Shown: one piece after another, positions 27,340 to 36,851 of the stretch
Layout of the letters: each line of letters begins with the position of its first letter
Position numbering within the stretch: position 1 is the stretch's first letter
Assembly (NCBI GenBank): GCA_030593295.1
Contig: JAUVHO010000007.1
Location: 1 to 48,977 of the forward strand
Reading direction: 5' to 3'
Source: Methanomassiliicoccales archaeon
Lineage (GTDB): Archaea; Thermoplasmatota; Thermoplasmata; RBG-16-68-12; SOIM01
Length of the DNA stretch: 48,977 nucleotides
Notes under the pieces: model-generated
What the model was told of the DNA's origin: nothing
Databases searched by the model: none
The model's input: only the letters and a program-made list of their open reading frames with translations
Position numbers and translations under genes: made by a program

Positions 27340-27562
27340 TGGCGAGAAGAAGGACGTCATGGACCTTGGTGACAAGGAGTTGCTTGTCTACGGGGTTCTG
27401 ACACAGGAAGGGCTTACGATGAGCGCCATAAGGAATGAGGTCGGGGAGAAGGCCGAATACACCGAGATACTGGATGCGCTCAAATCACTACTTGACGGTG
27501 AACTCGTGTCGATCACCACACATGGTGCACACACGGTTTACAGAAGGATAAAAAAAGACTGA
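27332..27562 (+). CDS. Small winged-helix protein
   Basis: A 76-residue protein: LGDKELLVYGVLTQEGLTMS, IRNEVGEKAEYTEILDALK, SLLDGELVSITTHGAHTVYR. This is the helix-turn-helix plus wing of a stand-alone winged-helix domain and echoes the C-terminal domain of the preceding protein. The ATG at 27332 overlaps the previous gene's stop by 8 nt and has a strong Shine-Dalgarno, aaggaggtgg (27314-27323). A longer in-frame opening from 27257 lies inside the upstream gene and is not needed. It probably binds DNA or pairs with the upstream winged helix. Confidence 0.65.
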   Translation: MNDGEKKDVMDLGDKELLVYGVLTQEGLTMSAIRNEVGEKAEYTEILDALKSLLDGELVSITTHGAHTVYRRIKKD

Positions 27563-27575
27563 GAGGTGAAAAGAA

Positions 27576-28196
27576 ATGCTTGACGTAGCATTGGTGTCGC
27601 TCATCACAGATATGAGCGAGAAAGCAGGTGTGGAAGGTACAATCGAGTACTGGATGCGCGTCGGCGAGAACATGGCCAAGAGGATCGGAAAGGAAGCCTA
27701 CGTAGGTTGGCCTTCCTTCAACGTCGCCCTGAGAGAGGGTAGGACCGGGTTCTCCATCGAGGGAGATATCCAGGCGTTGACCGATCTTGCCATAACCGAT
27801 GTGGATGGAGACGTGGTCGGATATCTTTACGCGCTCAAAGAGTGCTGCTTCGTTCCGACGATCGAAAGGACGAGGCTCAGTGTTGGAGCACTTCCCAGAG
27901 CTGACAAGGCTGTGGCGGAGGAGTACAACAACAGCGTTCACGATATCGCGGTCTGCAATTTCTGCGTCATCCACGAGAAGTTCAGGCAGGAGGCCTCCAA
28001 GAACATTACCATCGCGGGCCAAGTCTTGGATTGTTTGATGCTGGCGACCAGAGGGTTCAGCGGGGAGACCAAGATCTCTGAGGACAACCTCAAGAAGATC
28101 GCTATGAACCCGGAGTACGTGAGGAGCCTTCTTAGGAACTACGATTGTGTGTACGCCATCCTGATGAAGGGCGCAAGACTGGACAAGGAGGCATAG
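27576..28196 (+). CDS. Cys/His protein of unknown family, paralogue 1
   Basis: A 206-residue soluble, helix-rich protein that I cannot place in a family. It is a clear paralogue of the next gene: shared blocks are a Cys-containing stretch before a variable helix (C90/C91), EEYNNSVHD, the C-x-I-H motif (CVIHEKFR, C130/H133), IAGQVL and a C-terminal LRNYDCVYAI (C191). Conserved Cys and His suggest metal or cofactor binding or redox sensing, which is inference. The ATG has gaggtga upstream and lies 13 nt after the small winged-helix gene, so it belongs to the same run. Confidence 0.6.
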   Translation: MLDVALVSLITDMSEKAGVEGTIEYWMRVGENMAKRIGKEAYVGWPSFNVALREGRTGFSIEGDIQALTDLAITDVDGDVVGYLYALKECCFVPTIERTRLSVGALPRADKAVAEEYNNSVHDIAVCNFCVIHEKFRQEASKNITIAGQVLDCLMLATRGFSGETKISEDNLKKIAMNPEYVRSLLRNYDCVYAILMKGARLDKEA

Positions 28197-28198
28197 AA

Positions 28199-28813
28199 AT
28201 GAGCGTGACTAAAGACCACCTGAAAGAGAGCAACCCCTTCGTTGATGTGGCAACACATCTCTTCCTGGAGGACATTGCCGACAAACAGGGCGCAGCAGGT
28301 CTCAACAACTATCTTATGAGCCTGGCCACGTCGCTTGCCAAGAGCATGCCCGAAGAGGAGTACAAGACATGGGACGAGTTCCTTGAGTCGCTCAAGAACG
28401 GACAATCGATTCTGTCAGCGTTCGAAACAATCGAGACCCCCACCAAGAACTGCGTGGTGAATCCTGTCTGTCCCTTCTCTCGAGGCTGGATCGAGTACAG
28501 CAAGCGGATCGGCAGCTTCTCGCAGATCCACACGGAGGTGGCCGAGTACTATAACTCCACGATAAAACCGGCAGCCATCAATTCGATGTGCATCATTCAC
28601 CAGACCTTCCGAATCGCAGCCGCAGATCGTATCAAGGTTGCAGGGAAGCGGCTGAAGGTCGCTCAAATTGCTGCGATCTGGACCGACGGTGACAAGAGAA
28701 TGGTGCCGGACGAATGGAAGGAGATAGTACTTCAGAAGGCAGGCATCAGCAACACGAATCTCAACATGATTTTGAGGAACAACGCCTGCGTTTGGGTCAT
28801 CTACATCGATTAG
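28199..28813 (+). CDS. Cys/His protein of unknown family, paralogue 2
   Basis: A 204-residue paralogue of the preceding protein, starting at ATG 28199, 2 nt after its stop (acaaggagg Shine-Dalgarno). Shared positions are NPVCPFSRG (C91), AEYYNSTIK, the C-x-I-H motif CIIHQTFR (C131/H134), IKVAGKRL and LRNNACVWVIYI (C197). C85 adds another cysteine. Because both copies sit together at the end of the operon and are well diverged, they may form a heterodimer; this is inference. It is not the V4R family, although short helix-Cys patterns recall it. Confidence 0.6.
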   Translation: MSVTKDHLKESNPFVDVATHLFLEDIADKQGAAGLNNYLMSLATSLAKSMPEEEYKTWDEFLESLKNGQSILSAFETIETPTKNCVVNPVCPFSRGWIEYSKRIGSFSQIHTEVAEYYNSTIKPAAINSMCIIHQTFRIAAADRIKVAGKRLKVAQIAAIWTDGDKRMVPDEWKEIVLQKAGISNTNLNMILRNNACVWVIYID

Positions 28814-28857
28814 GACCGGACGATCGCCCATTTGCCTAAGTCGGGGCAGTGATGTAA

Positions 28858-29403
28858 GTGAAGGAACTTTGGAAAGACCAGAACTATTCATATCTCAAGC
28901 TGGAGCATCCCGAGGAGGTTGACAACTACATCATCAGGGGGGTCGAAAACGAAGAAGGAGGGTTCGATTTCTTCAAAGGTCTCGGAATCATCGGATATCC
29001 TTCCACCTTCAAGGCTTGGCTCCGGAAGTTCCCTCGCCCCATATTCCTGGTCGCGTCCAAGAAGAACGAGATCGTCTCGTGGATCTTCGTGGAGGAGTGG
29101 GAAGAACCCGGAAACGACGGCTTCCCGGTCTACGTTCTCAGAGCGATAGAGACCCTCCCTGGGATGAGGAGGAAGAGGATAGGGTTCAGATTGTTCCTCC
29201 TATTGCTCAAGGAGACCGCTGGATATCTTATCACCAAACCTCTCACGCCGGACGCCATGCGGTTCTTCAAAAGACTTGGTTTCCTGGAGGAGAACGAGAT
29301 CATCAGGCCCCCCATAGATCTGTCCCACAGATCCAACTACCTTGTATTCCCGGTACATTCCAGAAAAGAGATCCTGGAGACCTTCTCCGATTATCTCGTC
29401 TGA
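28858..29403 (+). CDS. GNAT-like N-acetyltransferase
   Basis: A 181-residue protein with GNAT features: strand LVASKKNEIVSWIFVEEWEE, strand VYVLRAIETLPGMRRKRIGFRL holding the acetyl-CoA pyrophosphate-binding R/Q-x-x-G-x-G/A-like loop (RRKRIGFR), a following helix LFLLLLKETAGYL, and AMRFFKRLGFLEEN, typical of the last strand-helix. The substrate is unknown. It starts at GTG 28858, 44 nt after the Cys/His paralogue, without a clear Shine-Dalgarno, so whether it belongs to the operon is open. Its stop faces the convergent secreted-protein gene 2 nt away. Confidence 0.7.
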   Translation: MKELWKDQNYSYLKLEHPEEVDNYIIRGVENEEGGFDFFKGLGIIGYPSTFKAWLRKFPRPIFLVASKKNEIVSWIFVEEWEEPGNDGFPVYVLRAIETLPGMRRKRIGFRLFLLLLKETAGYLITKPLTPDAMRFFKRLGFLEENEIIRPPIDLSHRSNYLVFPVHSRKEILETFSDYLV

Positions 29404-29405
29404 GC

Positions 29406-30191
29406 CTATCTTCTCCTTTTCCGGCTCAATGTTGACGGCAGAAGCAGCAGGACAGCGATCACGAATATGACCAAGAGGACAGTGACAAGCAGTCCAGGTC
29501 CTTCGGAGGGCCCGTAGAAGCCCTTTGTGTAGAACGTCTCTCCCCTCGTCTCGTCTATTATCCCATCGCCGTTGAGGTCAATCTCGATACCCAGTTCGTG
29601 TTTTCCTGGCGATATGCTCTTCGTAATCCAGCTGAACGTGGCAACGCCCTCGCTGAGGGGTCCTATCTCTTCAATAGGCTCACCGCTACCAATCAGCTCA
29701 CCATCCACCTTGAAACTGACCAGTACGTTCTTCAGCGTGGAGTTGGTCGGATTCTTCACAGTCACCCTCAGGCTGATCGGGTCCACCACGGCTATCTCGT
29801 ATGTGTCGGTGACCATGGAAATGTTCGCTCCGAGCAGGGAGGCAGCTTCTATGTGCAGTTTCATGCCCTGGGCGATGGAGGGTGCGGTCACGTCGATATG
29901 GAAGATGTTGCTCTCATTGGTCTCGTTGAACCTATCACCCAGAGTGGGGGTAGCGTCCGTGATATTCTTGCCTGTAAGATGGGCCGCGACTCTCCATTTT
30001 CCTCCCTCCTCCGCGGGACCGCCCACGACCGTTACCGTGTAGACAGCATTGTCGCTGATCCCCAAGGCGTCGGGTCCGACGATGAACACTCTCACCTCGG
30101 TCTCTTCCTGGGCCATCACGGGCTGCCAAACCAGCTGCAAGGGGAGAAGCATCGACAAAGCCAGTATCAGTATCAATAACCTCTTCATCAT
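29406..30191 (-). CDS. Secreted, C-terminally anchored CARDB-like protein
   Basis: A 261-residue exported protein. The signal peptide is LLILILALSMLLPLQLVW with a cut after VMAQ; the ectodomain has two beta-sandwich domains, the second (about 150-225; ISLRVTVKNPTNSTLKNVLVSFKV) like a CARDB adhesion domain. A C-terminal helix (GLLVTVLLVIFVIAVLLLL) and RKRRR tail anchor it in the membrane. N-x-S/T sequons are present (NIT, NES, NST). The ATG overlaps the stop of the STT3 gene in ATGA, so the two are translationally coupled; it may be an accessory or a substrate of the transferase. A longer frame to 30272 lies inside the STT3 gene. Confidence 0.78.
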   Translation of the reverse strand: MMKRLLILILALSMLLPLQLVWQPVMAQEETEVRVFIVGPDALGISDNAVYTVTVVGGPAEEGGKWRVAAHLTGKNITDATPTLGDRFNETNESNIFHIDVTAPSIAQGMKLHIEAASLLGANISMVTDTYEIAVVDPISLRVTVKNPTNSTLKNVLVSFKVDGELIGSGEPIEEIGPLSEGVATFSWITKSISPGKHELGIEIDLNGDGIIDETRGETFYTKGFYGPSEGPGLLVTVLLVIFVIAVLLLLPSTLSRKRRR

Positions 30192-33100
30192 CTCCTCCTC
30201 CTTCCTCTTATGAATCTGTATGCGATCATCAGCCCCAGTATCGCCCCAAGGGCGAACACGGCGTAGGTCCACACATCGACCTCCTGCGTAAGGGAGACTC
30301 CCCTTCCAGACATGACGATGTCCTCGATCTCAAGGCTGAAGCTTGGCAGGAGTACCGGGACGGTCAGAACCTTGTCCGTCGTCCTGTCGTCCTCCTCATA
30401 GCTGAGTATGGTCGCATATGTGGACGCCGTCGGTCCTTTCACAGTGAACCTGAGTACGATCTTCTGGGTGGTGTTCTCGTCAACCTCCACACCCTCCAGC
30501 CGGCTTGAATAAGTCAAATTGATGGGATTCTGCAATTCGGCCGTCCATCCAATCAGTTCCAGGTTCTCGCTGTTGAGTATCTCCAGGACGAACCTCTCTT
30601 CGCTGTTCCCTTCGTTGGTGAGCTCCAGTTCATAATTCACGTGAGTCCCATCATACGTTGCTGGCAGTGTGGTCAGTACAAGGTCCATTCCCCTGATCTT
30701 CTCTATGTCCACGAACACCGGGATGTTGTCCAGCGTTGAGGAACTGTTCTCAGAGCGCGCCGTGACCGTCAGCGTACCGTGGTCCACGGATGCGTTCGCC
30801 GGAGTGCTGATGGTAACGTCAATTGTCGTGCTGCTACCTACGTCGCCGTAGTCCAGGACCACCTTTTCGGGCGTGAATCTGAACTCCCAGTCCTCGGATG
30901 GGCCGAAACCCTGCATGGTGAACGTATCATCCACGTTCCCCTCGTTGGTGATGGTGACCGTGTAAGTCACAGATCCTCCCTGGGGTATCTCTTTCCTGTT
31001 GTCCGGGTCCCATTCGATCTTGATCTTCCTCACTATGTTCTTGGTCAGTTCCAGATTGACCGCTGCGACATCGTCTATCAGAATGCTCTCTGTGGCGCTG
31101 TAGGTCACATCTGCCCCCTTCTCAACGACGATCGTGCTGGCCTGGACCAGATAATCTCCTGGAGGGAGATAGAGCTCATAATGGCCCTGGTCATCCGTCA
31201 GCAATTCCATGGTTCCGTCGCCAAGGAAGTTCACTTCCGTGACCTGCCTTTCACCGTCCTTGAACGTGATGACACCGGACACCCTGAATCCCTGAACAAG
31301 CTCGATGTCGTATCGCGTCGGAGTGTCATAGGCCACCGAGGTCTCGCCCAGGTGGGTGTAGTGTCCTGCCTGTTTGTGAATGTAGACCGTGTACTGGCCC
31401 GGCATCATGTCGACCGTGTAGTTGCCGTCCGGCTGTGAGAAGACCGAGATGTTCATTGCGGATGGGTTCACGGCGATGAACTGTACCTGCGCTACCGCGC
31501 CCACTCCGTCTATCGTCACCATCCCTGAGACCGTCGAGTTCTCGAATGCCTTTGTGATCTGGAGATCGAATATCTCCTGGGCCTCACCTTGATCGATGTG
31601 GAGTGTGGACATGTGTGTGTACTTCAGATACCTTACAACATCGTCCTCTTTCTCGGTCGTGCTGTGGTCGACGCTAACGGTATAGTCGCCCCAGAGCAGA
31701 TATCCTTCATACCTGCCAGTGTCCTCAGTGGAGATGGTCACCGTGCCCCCGACCGTTCTTTCGAACCTGATGTCCAGAGCTTCTCTCACGATCGTTCCCT
31801 TGTACCTCAATAGGCCGGTGATCTTGGTGGATTCCTCGAAGTTCAGGTCAAGAGTCGTGCCGCCTGCCACGTGGAAACCCTCAATGAGGGCGTACTCGTC
31901 CTGGTCATGTTCTTTCAGAGAAGAAGCGGTGTAATCTCCCACCGCCAAGAATAACTCGAAGTCGCCGTCGGTTACCTCTATCGTTGTGACATCCGGGCCG
32001 TCGAAATCTATGCTGGCATTTGTTGGGGCGCCTTGAAGATTGACCGTCCCGGTAACGAGCCCTCTCATGACGACATCCAGGTCATAATCCTGATCATCCT
32101 GGCCGATGGTCAGGAGAATCTCTTCCGTTTCCTGCAGCTGATACCTCAGGTCACCCGATACCGAGATGTTCTGGTCGATCACGATGCTGTACTCCCCTGG
32201 TCTGAGGCTTACCGAATATGCCCCATTGGAGCTTCTGGTCCCGGTGGAGATGGAACCCAAGCCGAGAGCTTGGAACTCAATGTCCAGATTGTCTCCGATC
32301 AGTGGAACACCATCCAGCCACAGGAGTCCCGAAACGCTGATGTTCCTCGGGGTCAAGGCATGGACCGCATCACTTTCCAGGTCCTCGAACGATGACAATG
32401 GCTTCGTGACCGTATCGAATCCGATTGCTTCCACAGTCAAAGAATAGTCAGTATCAGGCAGGAGCCATGCTTCGTACTTCCCCTGCCCGAATGCTGAGAA
32501 CGCCAGCTCATCGCCGGCATCGTTGGAGAACCGTAGAATCGCATCCACCAATCCCTCCTCGGACTGTCTGTCACCAGTTCCATCCATATCATAGTAGACA
32601 AAGCCAGACAGCTTGATGTCGCCCTCCAGGACAATGTCATGGACCACATCCTCGGTCAGGATGATCTGCGAGGAGTAGACCCCCTCTCGAACTCCGAACG
32701 ATCTGATTTGGTAATTGTCAGGGGGCAGTATGGCGGTATACACTGCAAAGTTGTTCGTCTGTGACTTGAACCTTCCCCTGGCGCTCTCCAGGATGACCGT
32801 CGTCTGATTGTCTAACTCACCATGGTAGGACGTCGTCCCGCTGATCTTCACGGCCGTCTCCATCGGAATGTCCAGGGTCATGTTCTTGGCGCCTTTTACC
32901 AGGATCGACCCCAGATAGACATATTGGCTTCCATCTGTGCTGTACACGCTGTAAACGTCATGCACTCCTTCCTGGAGCATCACTGAATACCTGCCCGTCT
33001 CGTCCGACGTTATGAACCTATCTCTCGGAACCGTGGATCTGGACCTGAACTCCAGATGCGTGTAGGGAGCGGTCTTCCCTCCGGCGAGCGTCCTCCCGGA

Positions 33101-36100
33101 AACCGTTCCGGCTGGCACAAGGCTAATCTCCGCCGTGATGTTCTCCGACATCTTCAGCAATATCCTGATAGGAAGACTGGATTCGTCTCCAGTGGATACC
33201 TCGATGGTCAGCTCTCCAGACAGAAGGTCCAGCAAAGTGAAGTTGCCCTCGGGGTCCGTTCTGGTCATTATGGTGGTCTGGTTAGACTCATCGTACAGGC
33301 TCACGGTGGCATTGCCAGCAGGTTCGCCATTATGTTTGCGGACAGTGCCAGTGATGGAGGTCGCTGTTATGTTCATGTTCTTCGTGAGCACCTTCTCTCT
33401 CTCCACGGTGATCGTTTCAAGTCCCAGCAACCTCCCTTCAGTCTCAAGGGTGACCTCGTAATCCCCGGGGAATGCTCCCTCGAGGTTGTAAGTGCCATTC
33501 TCGTCAGTCATTATCTCCCAGGTCTCGTTGACGGCGGTGTGGTCGAATGTCAGGAGCGCGTTGGTGAAGACCAGCTCATCCTCGTCATATTGGGTGTTGT
33601 AGTTCCTGTCCAGATAGACAGTTCCCGCCATTGAACCCCCTTCGACATCGATGTTCTTGGTGATCAGGTAATCCAGCTTGCCGTCGCCATCGGAATCGAG
33701 CGCTCTTCTCATCGCCTGGTCCTCGGTGACATTGAATGTGACCACGTTAAGTTCCGTCGATCCCAGGTTAGTGAGACTCTGGAGGGGTCCGACCGAAACC
33801 TGCAGTGATATCTCTCCAAATGGTGACAATGCGCTGTACTTGCCCTCTGAATCTGTCTTGGTCAGGTAGTGTATCACCTGGAGCTCATCCCTGACAGTGA
33901 TCCAGGCACCTGATAATGGTGATATACCGTCCACCATCACCGTTCCATTGACGTATGCCCCGTCGTAGTACTGCATAATGACAACGCCGTTGAACATGGT
34001 GGACCTCGGGCTCGCGTCCACGACCCCCTCCATCTCACCGCTGTTGATCTTCTGCGAGTAATCTATGGCGGTCTCGAAGTTGATTGCGGTCCAGGCATCG
34101 GTGTGATTTGCCAATTCATCCTGAGGATAGGGATTGAAGTATGCGGTCTTGTAAGTGACCCTGTAATGGGAGAGGTTCCATCCTTGAATGGGTGTTTGCT
34201 CGTCCAGTTCGCCGCTGACCCCTGGGATGCCCACGTTCTGATTCTCGCCGGCATCCACTGGGCTGTAACCAACGAAGGCCTTGTAGAGCATGGAATCGTA
34301 GAACATGTCCTTGTACTCTATTCGAACGTCCGTGACCTGCGCCCCTATCGGGACCTCGTGCGGCCAGAATACCCCCTGATCTGTCTCCGCCTTGATCTCA
34401 AAGAAGTCTATGGGCATATTCTCCTCCATCCGATGGTCGGAGAGCTTGGCAGGTGCGTAGAAGATACCTGTCTGGGACCCAGAGAACGGGAACAGTCTCG
34501 AGTCCACCGCGAAATACTTTATCTCCTTCCCGGTGACCTCGCGGATATCGTGATAGAAGTCGGCCATCTGGTCGACGTTCAGTTTGCTGGTGAACAGTTG
34601 CCTAATTATGATGTACATTGCGTTCTGGATGTCCATGTTGGCATCATATGGGTCGTAGATATCCGGGTTGTCGATGATCGTTCTGATGTAGTTGCCAGGA
34701 CCTTTGAGGTAGTCCTCCACCTCGCTGTAGTTGAAACCGTGTCTTGTTATGACGTCCCTGACCGGATCGCTCAGTCTTCCCTGGGCCACGTTCTCGACGT
34801 AATCTCCCTCTATGAGTCTGGCAATCAGAAGTGCGACAGAGTCGTTCTCACCCCGGGCCATTAGCCAGCTCCCGGCCAGTTGATAACCGTTCAGGAAGTT
34901 GTCTGCCACCGTCGGGTGTTCTCCAGCGTTCACTGCTTCGAAACCGTAGTCCCACCAACTGAGGAATGCAGGTCTGTCGCTGACCGGCATTATATCTGCA
35001 TCCTGTTGAGCAAGCCAGTTCCATGCCGCGGGCCAGTATCTGGTCTCCAGGGGCAGTGAATAACCGAACGCACCAAGATAGAAGTTCCTTCCTTCTTCGA
35101 TCCCTTCCGGCCTCAGAGCCTCGGGAAGCATGTCAATGATCGACTGATCGTACTGGCGCTTCTCTTCGAATGGCATTCCAGCGTCCAGGCCATACCAGAC
35201 GTTTGGCAGGAGTATCATGCCGGTGATGAAGAAGGCGCCAACGATGTGCCTTATCTTGATGCTCTTCCTGATGGCGTACAGCTTATTGGATCGCCTCTCA
35301 TCGTACGATTTCCTGATGCCTTTGAAATCCAACTTATCGACAACTATTATCAATGCCCAACCGGCGGTCATGGCGATTGCCGGCGCCGCGTTGAATATGA
35401 ACCTGGCTGCCGACATGGACATGAAGATGGAAGCGCCGCTCCAAATGACCAAGAACAGGTAGAAGGGCTCCAGCCTTTTCGGGATCTGGATGAATGAATA
35501 CGCCAGCCCTGCCAAAGATAGGTAGAACGAGACAGCACCAAAAGCCAGAGCTAATTGGCTGAAGTTGGGGGCCTGGGCCTCTGCGATAGTCTCGTACGTC
35601 TTGGTTCTCAGGAAATAACCAGCACCGCTCACGAAGCTCTGGGCGATCGCGGGGTAGATTATGGCGAGTATCACGAAGGCCACTCCGAAGGTGATGAAGA
35701 CCGCCGGGATGACCAAGGCCCAAGGATAATCTCGGGTGAAGGTGAAGATGAAGCCGATGGCAATGGCCACCAAGAACAGGATAACCGGAGCATCGAACCA
35801 GGTCGCAATGAAGTTGTAGGAGTAATACCACGGGAAGGACACGAGCAAGGCCACCCCCACCGTGATGGCAAAACAGATCATGATCCCCATCGGGTCCCTG
35901 CTCCTCAATCTGGTGACCAGCAACTGGAATCCGAAGTAGACCAATATGATGACTATGATGTAGGCGAAACCCTTCCACGCCAGGGCTATCGCCGCTATCG
36001 AGAATGCGGCCATCATCGAGTACAGAATGGGTCTTGTGTTGTTGGTGAAGAAGTCAGCCAGACCGCTCTTGACGTCCCCTAACTTACGCCATCTTTTCAC

Positions 36101-36691
36101 CCATTTCTTGTCTTCCAGCAGGTGCAGCGCCCTCAAGAAGAAGAAGAACGCGGTAACGGCGAAGAACAGCGCGTACGCGTCGTGGTCTGCGTTTGAGAAC
36201 GGACTACGTTGTATGTGTGCTGGCATAATCGCCAGGAAGAAAGCGGCAGTCAGTCCAGCTCTCCTTCCGAAAGCCTCCTTGGTCAGGAAGTACAGCGGGA
36301 AGATTGTCAGGCTTCCCCAGACCGCCGTGGAGAACAGGAACGAATACCATACCGATACCTCCACGTTCTGGAAGAACGGGGAGAAGACTATTCCGACGAC
36401 CGCCACCGACCAGTCGTATAAAGGCGGCCTGCCAGATCGCAGTCCTATTGGATATCCAAGCAGCGGATCGTATATCAGATGCTCTCCGGTGCCCACGACA
36501 TAATCGATGATCCTCTTGTGGTAGTACGAGTCAGAACCGCCGGAGACCAGGAACGCCGGGTCTGTTGCCGGTCCGAAACCGAACCATGTTCTGAGGAACA
36601 TCGCAACGACAAAGATTCCAAAAAGAAGGCTAAGAGTAATCCAGTTCTCACTGAACCATGCTTTTGCCTCATCTGATGTACGTGATGCCAT
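30188..36691 (-). CDS. AglB/STT3 oligosaccharyltransferase with giant C-terminal extension
   Basis: A 2167-residue fusion. Residues 1-530 are the multispan STT3 domain with the first acidic motif SDSYYHKR (D54) and NADHDAY. WWDYG at about 579-583 (SWWDYGFEAVN) is the acceptor-binding signature of the catalytic subunit for N-glycosylation, which acts on the outer face of the membrane. Typical AglB proteins have 850-1000 residues. Here a further stretch (about 915-1890) holds roughly a dozen carboxypeptidase-regulatory-like beta-sandwich repeats (SGTVRKHNGEPAGNATVSLY type), then two NEW3-like domains (about 1893-2110) and a final membrane helix with RGRRRR. I start at ATG 36691; a GTG at 36700 is possible. 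A tatatgt box lies about 35 nt upstream. Confidence 0.88.
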   Translation of the reverse strand: MASRTSDEAKAWFSENWITLSLLFGIFVVAMFLRTWFGFGPATDPAFLVSGGSDSYYHKRIIDYVVGTGEHLIYDPLLGYPIGLRSGRPPLYDWSVAVVGIVFSPFFQNVEVSVWYSFLFSTAVWGSLTIFPLYFLTKEAFGRRAGLTAAFFLAIMPAHIQRSPFSNADHDAYALFFAVTAFFFFLRALHLLEDKKWVKRWRKLGDVKSGLADFFTNNTRPILYSMMAAFSIAAIALAWKGFAYIIVIILVYFGFQLLVTRLRSRDPMGIMICFAITVGVALLVSFPWYYSYNFIATWFDAPVILFLVAIAIGFIFTFTRDYPWALVIPAVFITFGVAFVILAIIYPAIAQSFVSGAGYFLRTKTYETIAEAQAPNFSQLALAFGAVSFYLSLAGLAYSFIQIPKRLEPFYLFLVIWSGASIFMSMSAARFIFNAAPAIAMTAGWALIIVVDKLDFKGIRKSYDERRSNKLYAIRKSIKIRHIVGAFFITGMILLPNVWYGLDAGMPFEEKRQYDQSIIDMLPEALRPEGIEEGRNFYLGAFGYSLPLETRYWPAAWNWLAQQDADIMPVSDRPAFLSWWDYGFEAVNAGEHPTVADNFLNGYQLAGSWLMARGENDSVALLIARLIEGDYVENVAQGRLSDPVRDVITRHGFNYSEVEDYLKGPGNYIRTIIDNPDIYDPYDANMDIQNAMYIIIRQLFTSKLNVDQMADFYHDIREVTGKEIKYFAVDSRLFPFSGSQTGIFYAPAKLSDHRMEENMPIDFFEIKAETDQGVFWPHEVPIGAQVTDVRIEYKDMFYDSMLYKAFVGYSPVDAGENQNVGIPGVSGELDEQTPIQGWNLSHYRVTYKTAYFNPYPQDELANHTDAWTAINFETAIDYSQKINSGEMEGVVDASPRSTMFNGVVIMQYYDGAYVNGTVMVDGISPLSGAWITVRDELQVIHYLTKTDSEGKYSALSPFGEISLQVSVGPLQSLTNLGSTELNVVTFNVTEDQAMRRALDSDGDGKLDYLITKNIDVEGGSMAGTVYLDRNYNTQYDEDELVFTNALLTFDHTAVNETWEIMTDENGTYNLEGAFPGDYEVTLETEGRLLGLETITVEREKVLTKNMNITATSITGTVRKHNGEPAGNATVSLYDESNQTTIMTRTDPEGNFTLLDLLSGELTIEVSTGDESSLPIRILLKMSENITAEISLVPAGTVSGRTLAGGKTAPYTHLEFRSRSTVPRDRFITSDETGRYSVMLQEGVHDVYSVYSTDGSQYVYLGSILVKGAKNMTLDIPMETAVKISGTTSYHGELDNQTTVILESARGRFKSQTNNFAVYTAILPPDNYQIRSFGVREGVYSSQIILTEDVVHDIVLEGDIKLSGFVYYDMDGTGDRQSEEGLVDAILRFSNDAGDELAFSAFGQGKYEAWLLPDTDYSLTVEAIGFDTVTKPLSSFEDLESDAVHALTPRNISVSGLLWLDGVPLIGDNLDIEFQALGLGSISTGTRSSNGAYSVSLRPGEYSIVIDQNISVSGDLRYQLQETEEILLTIGQDDQDYDLDVVMRGLVTGTVNLQGAPTNASIDFDGPDVTTIEVTDGDFELFLAVGDYTASSLKEHDQDEYALIEGFHVAGGTTLDLNFEESTKITGLLRYKGTIVREALDIRFERTVGGTVTISTEDTGRYEGYLLWGDYTVSVDHSTTEKEDDVVRYLKYTHMSTLHIDQGEAQEIFDLQITKAFENSTVSGMVTIDGVGAVAQVQFIAVNPSAMNISVFSQPDGNYTVDMMPGQYTVYIHKQAGHYTHLGETSVAYDTPTRYDIELVQGFRVSGVITFKDGERQVTEVNFLGDGTMELLTDDQGHYELYLPPGDYLVQASTIVVEKGADVTYSATESILIDDVAAVNLELTKNIVRKIKIEWDPDNRKEIPQGGSVTYTVTITNEGNVDDTFTMQGFGPSEDWEFRFTPEKVVLDYGDVGSSTTIDVTISTPANASVDHGTLTVTARSENSSSTLDNIPVFVDIEKIRGMDLVLTTLPATYDGTHVNYELELTNEGNSEERFVLEILNSENLELIGWTAELQNPINLTYSSRLEGVEVDENTTQKIVLRFTVKGPTASTYATILSYEEDDRTTDKVLTVPVLLPSFSLEIEDIVMSGRGVSLTQEVDVWTYAVFALGAILGLMIAYRFIRGRRRR

Positions 36692-36851
36692 AGTCTGCAC
36701 CGTGGAGAGCGAAAGGGAACATATACTGACCGTCTATTTATCAGTTATTGCCAGGTTACCCCTGAGAGATGGGCGTGGAGAAGGCGCCTGAATACGCTCC
36801 AGACCTTTGTTCTGCCCACTTTCCAGTCAATATAGCAGGGTTTTACTTATA

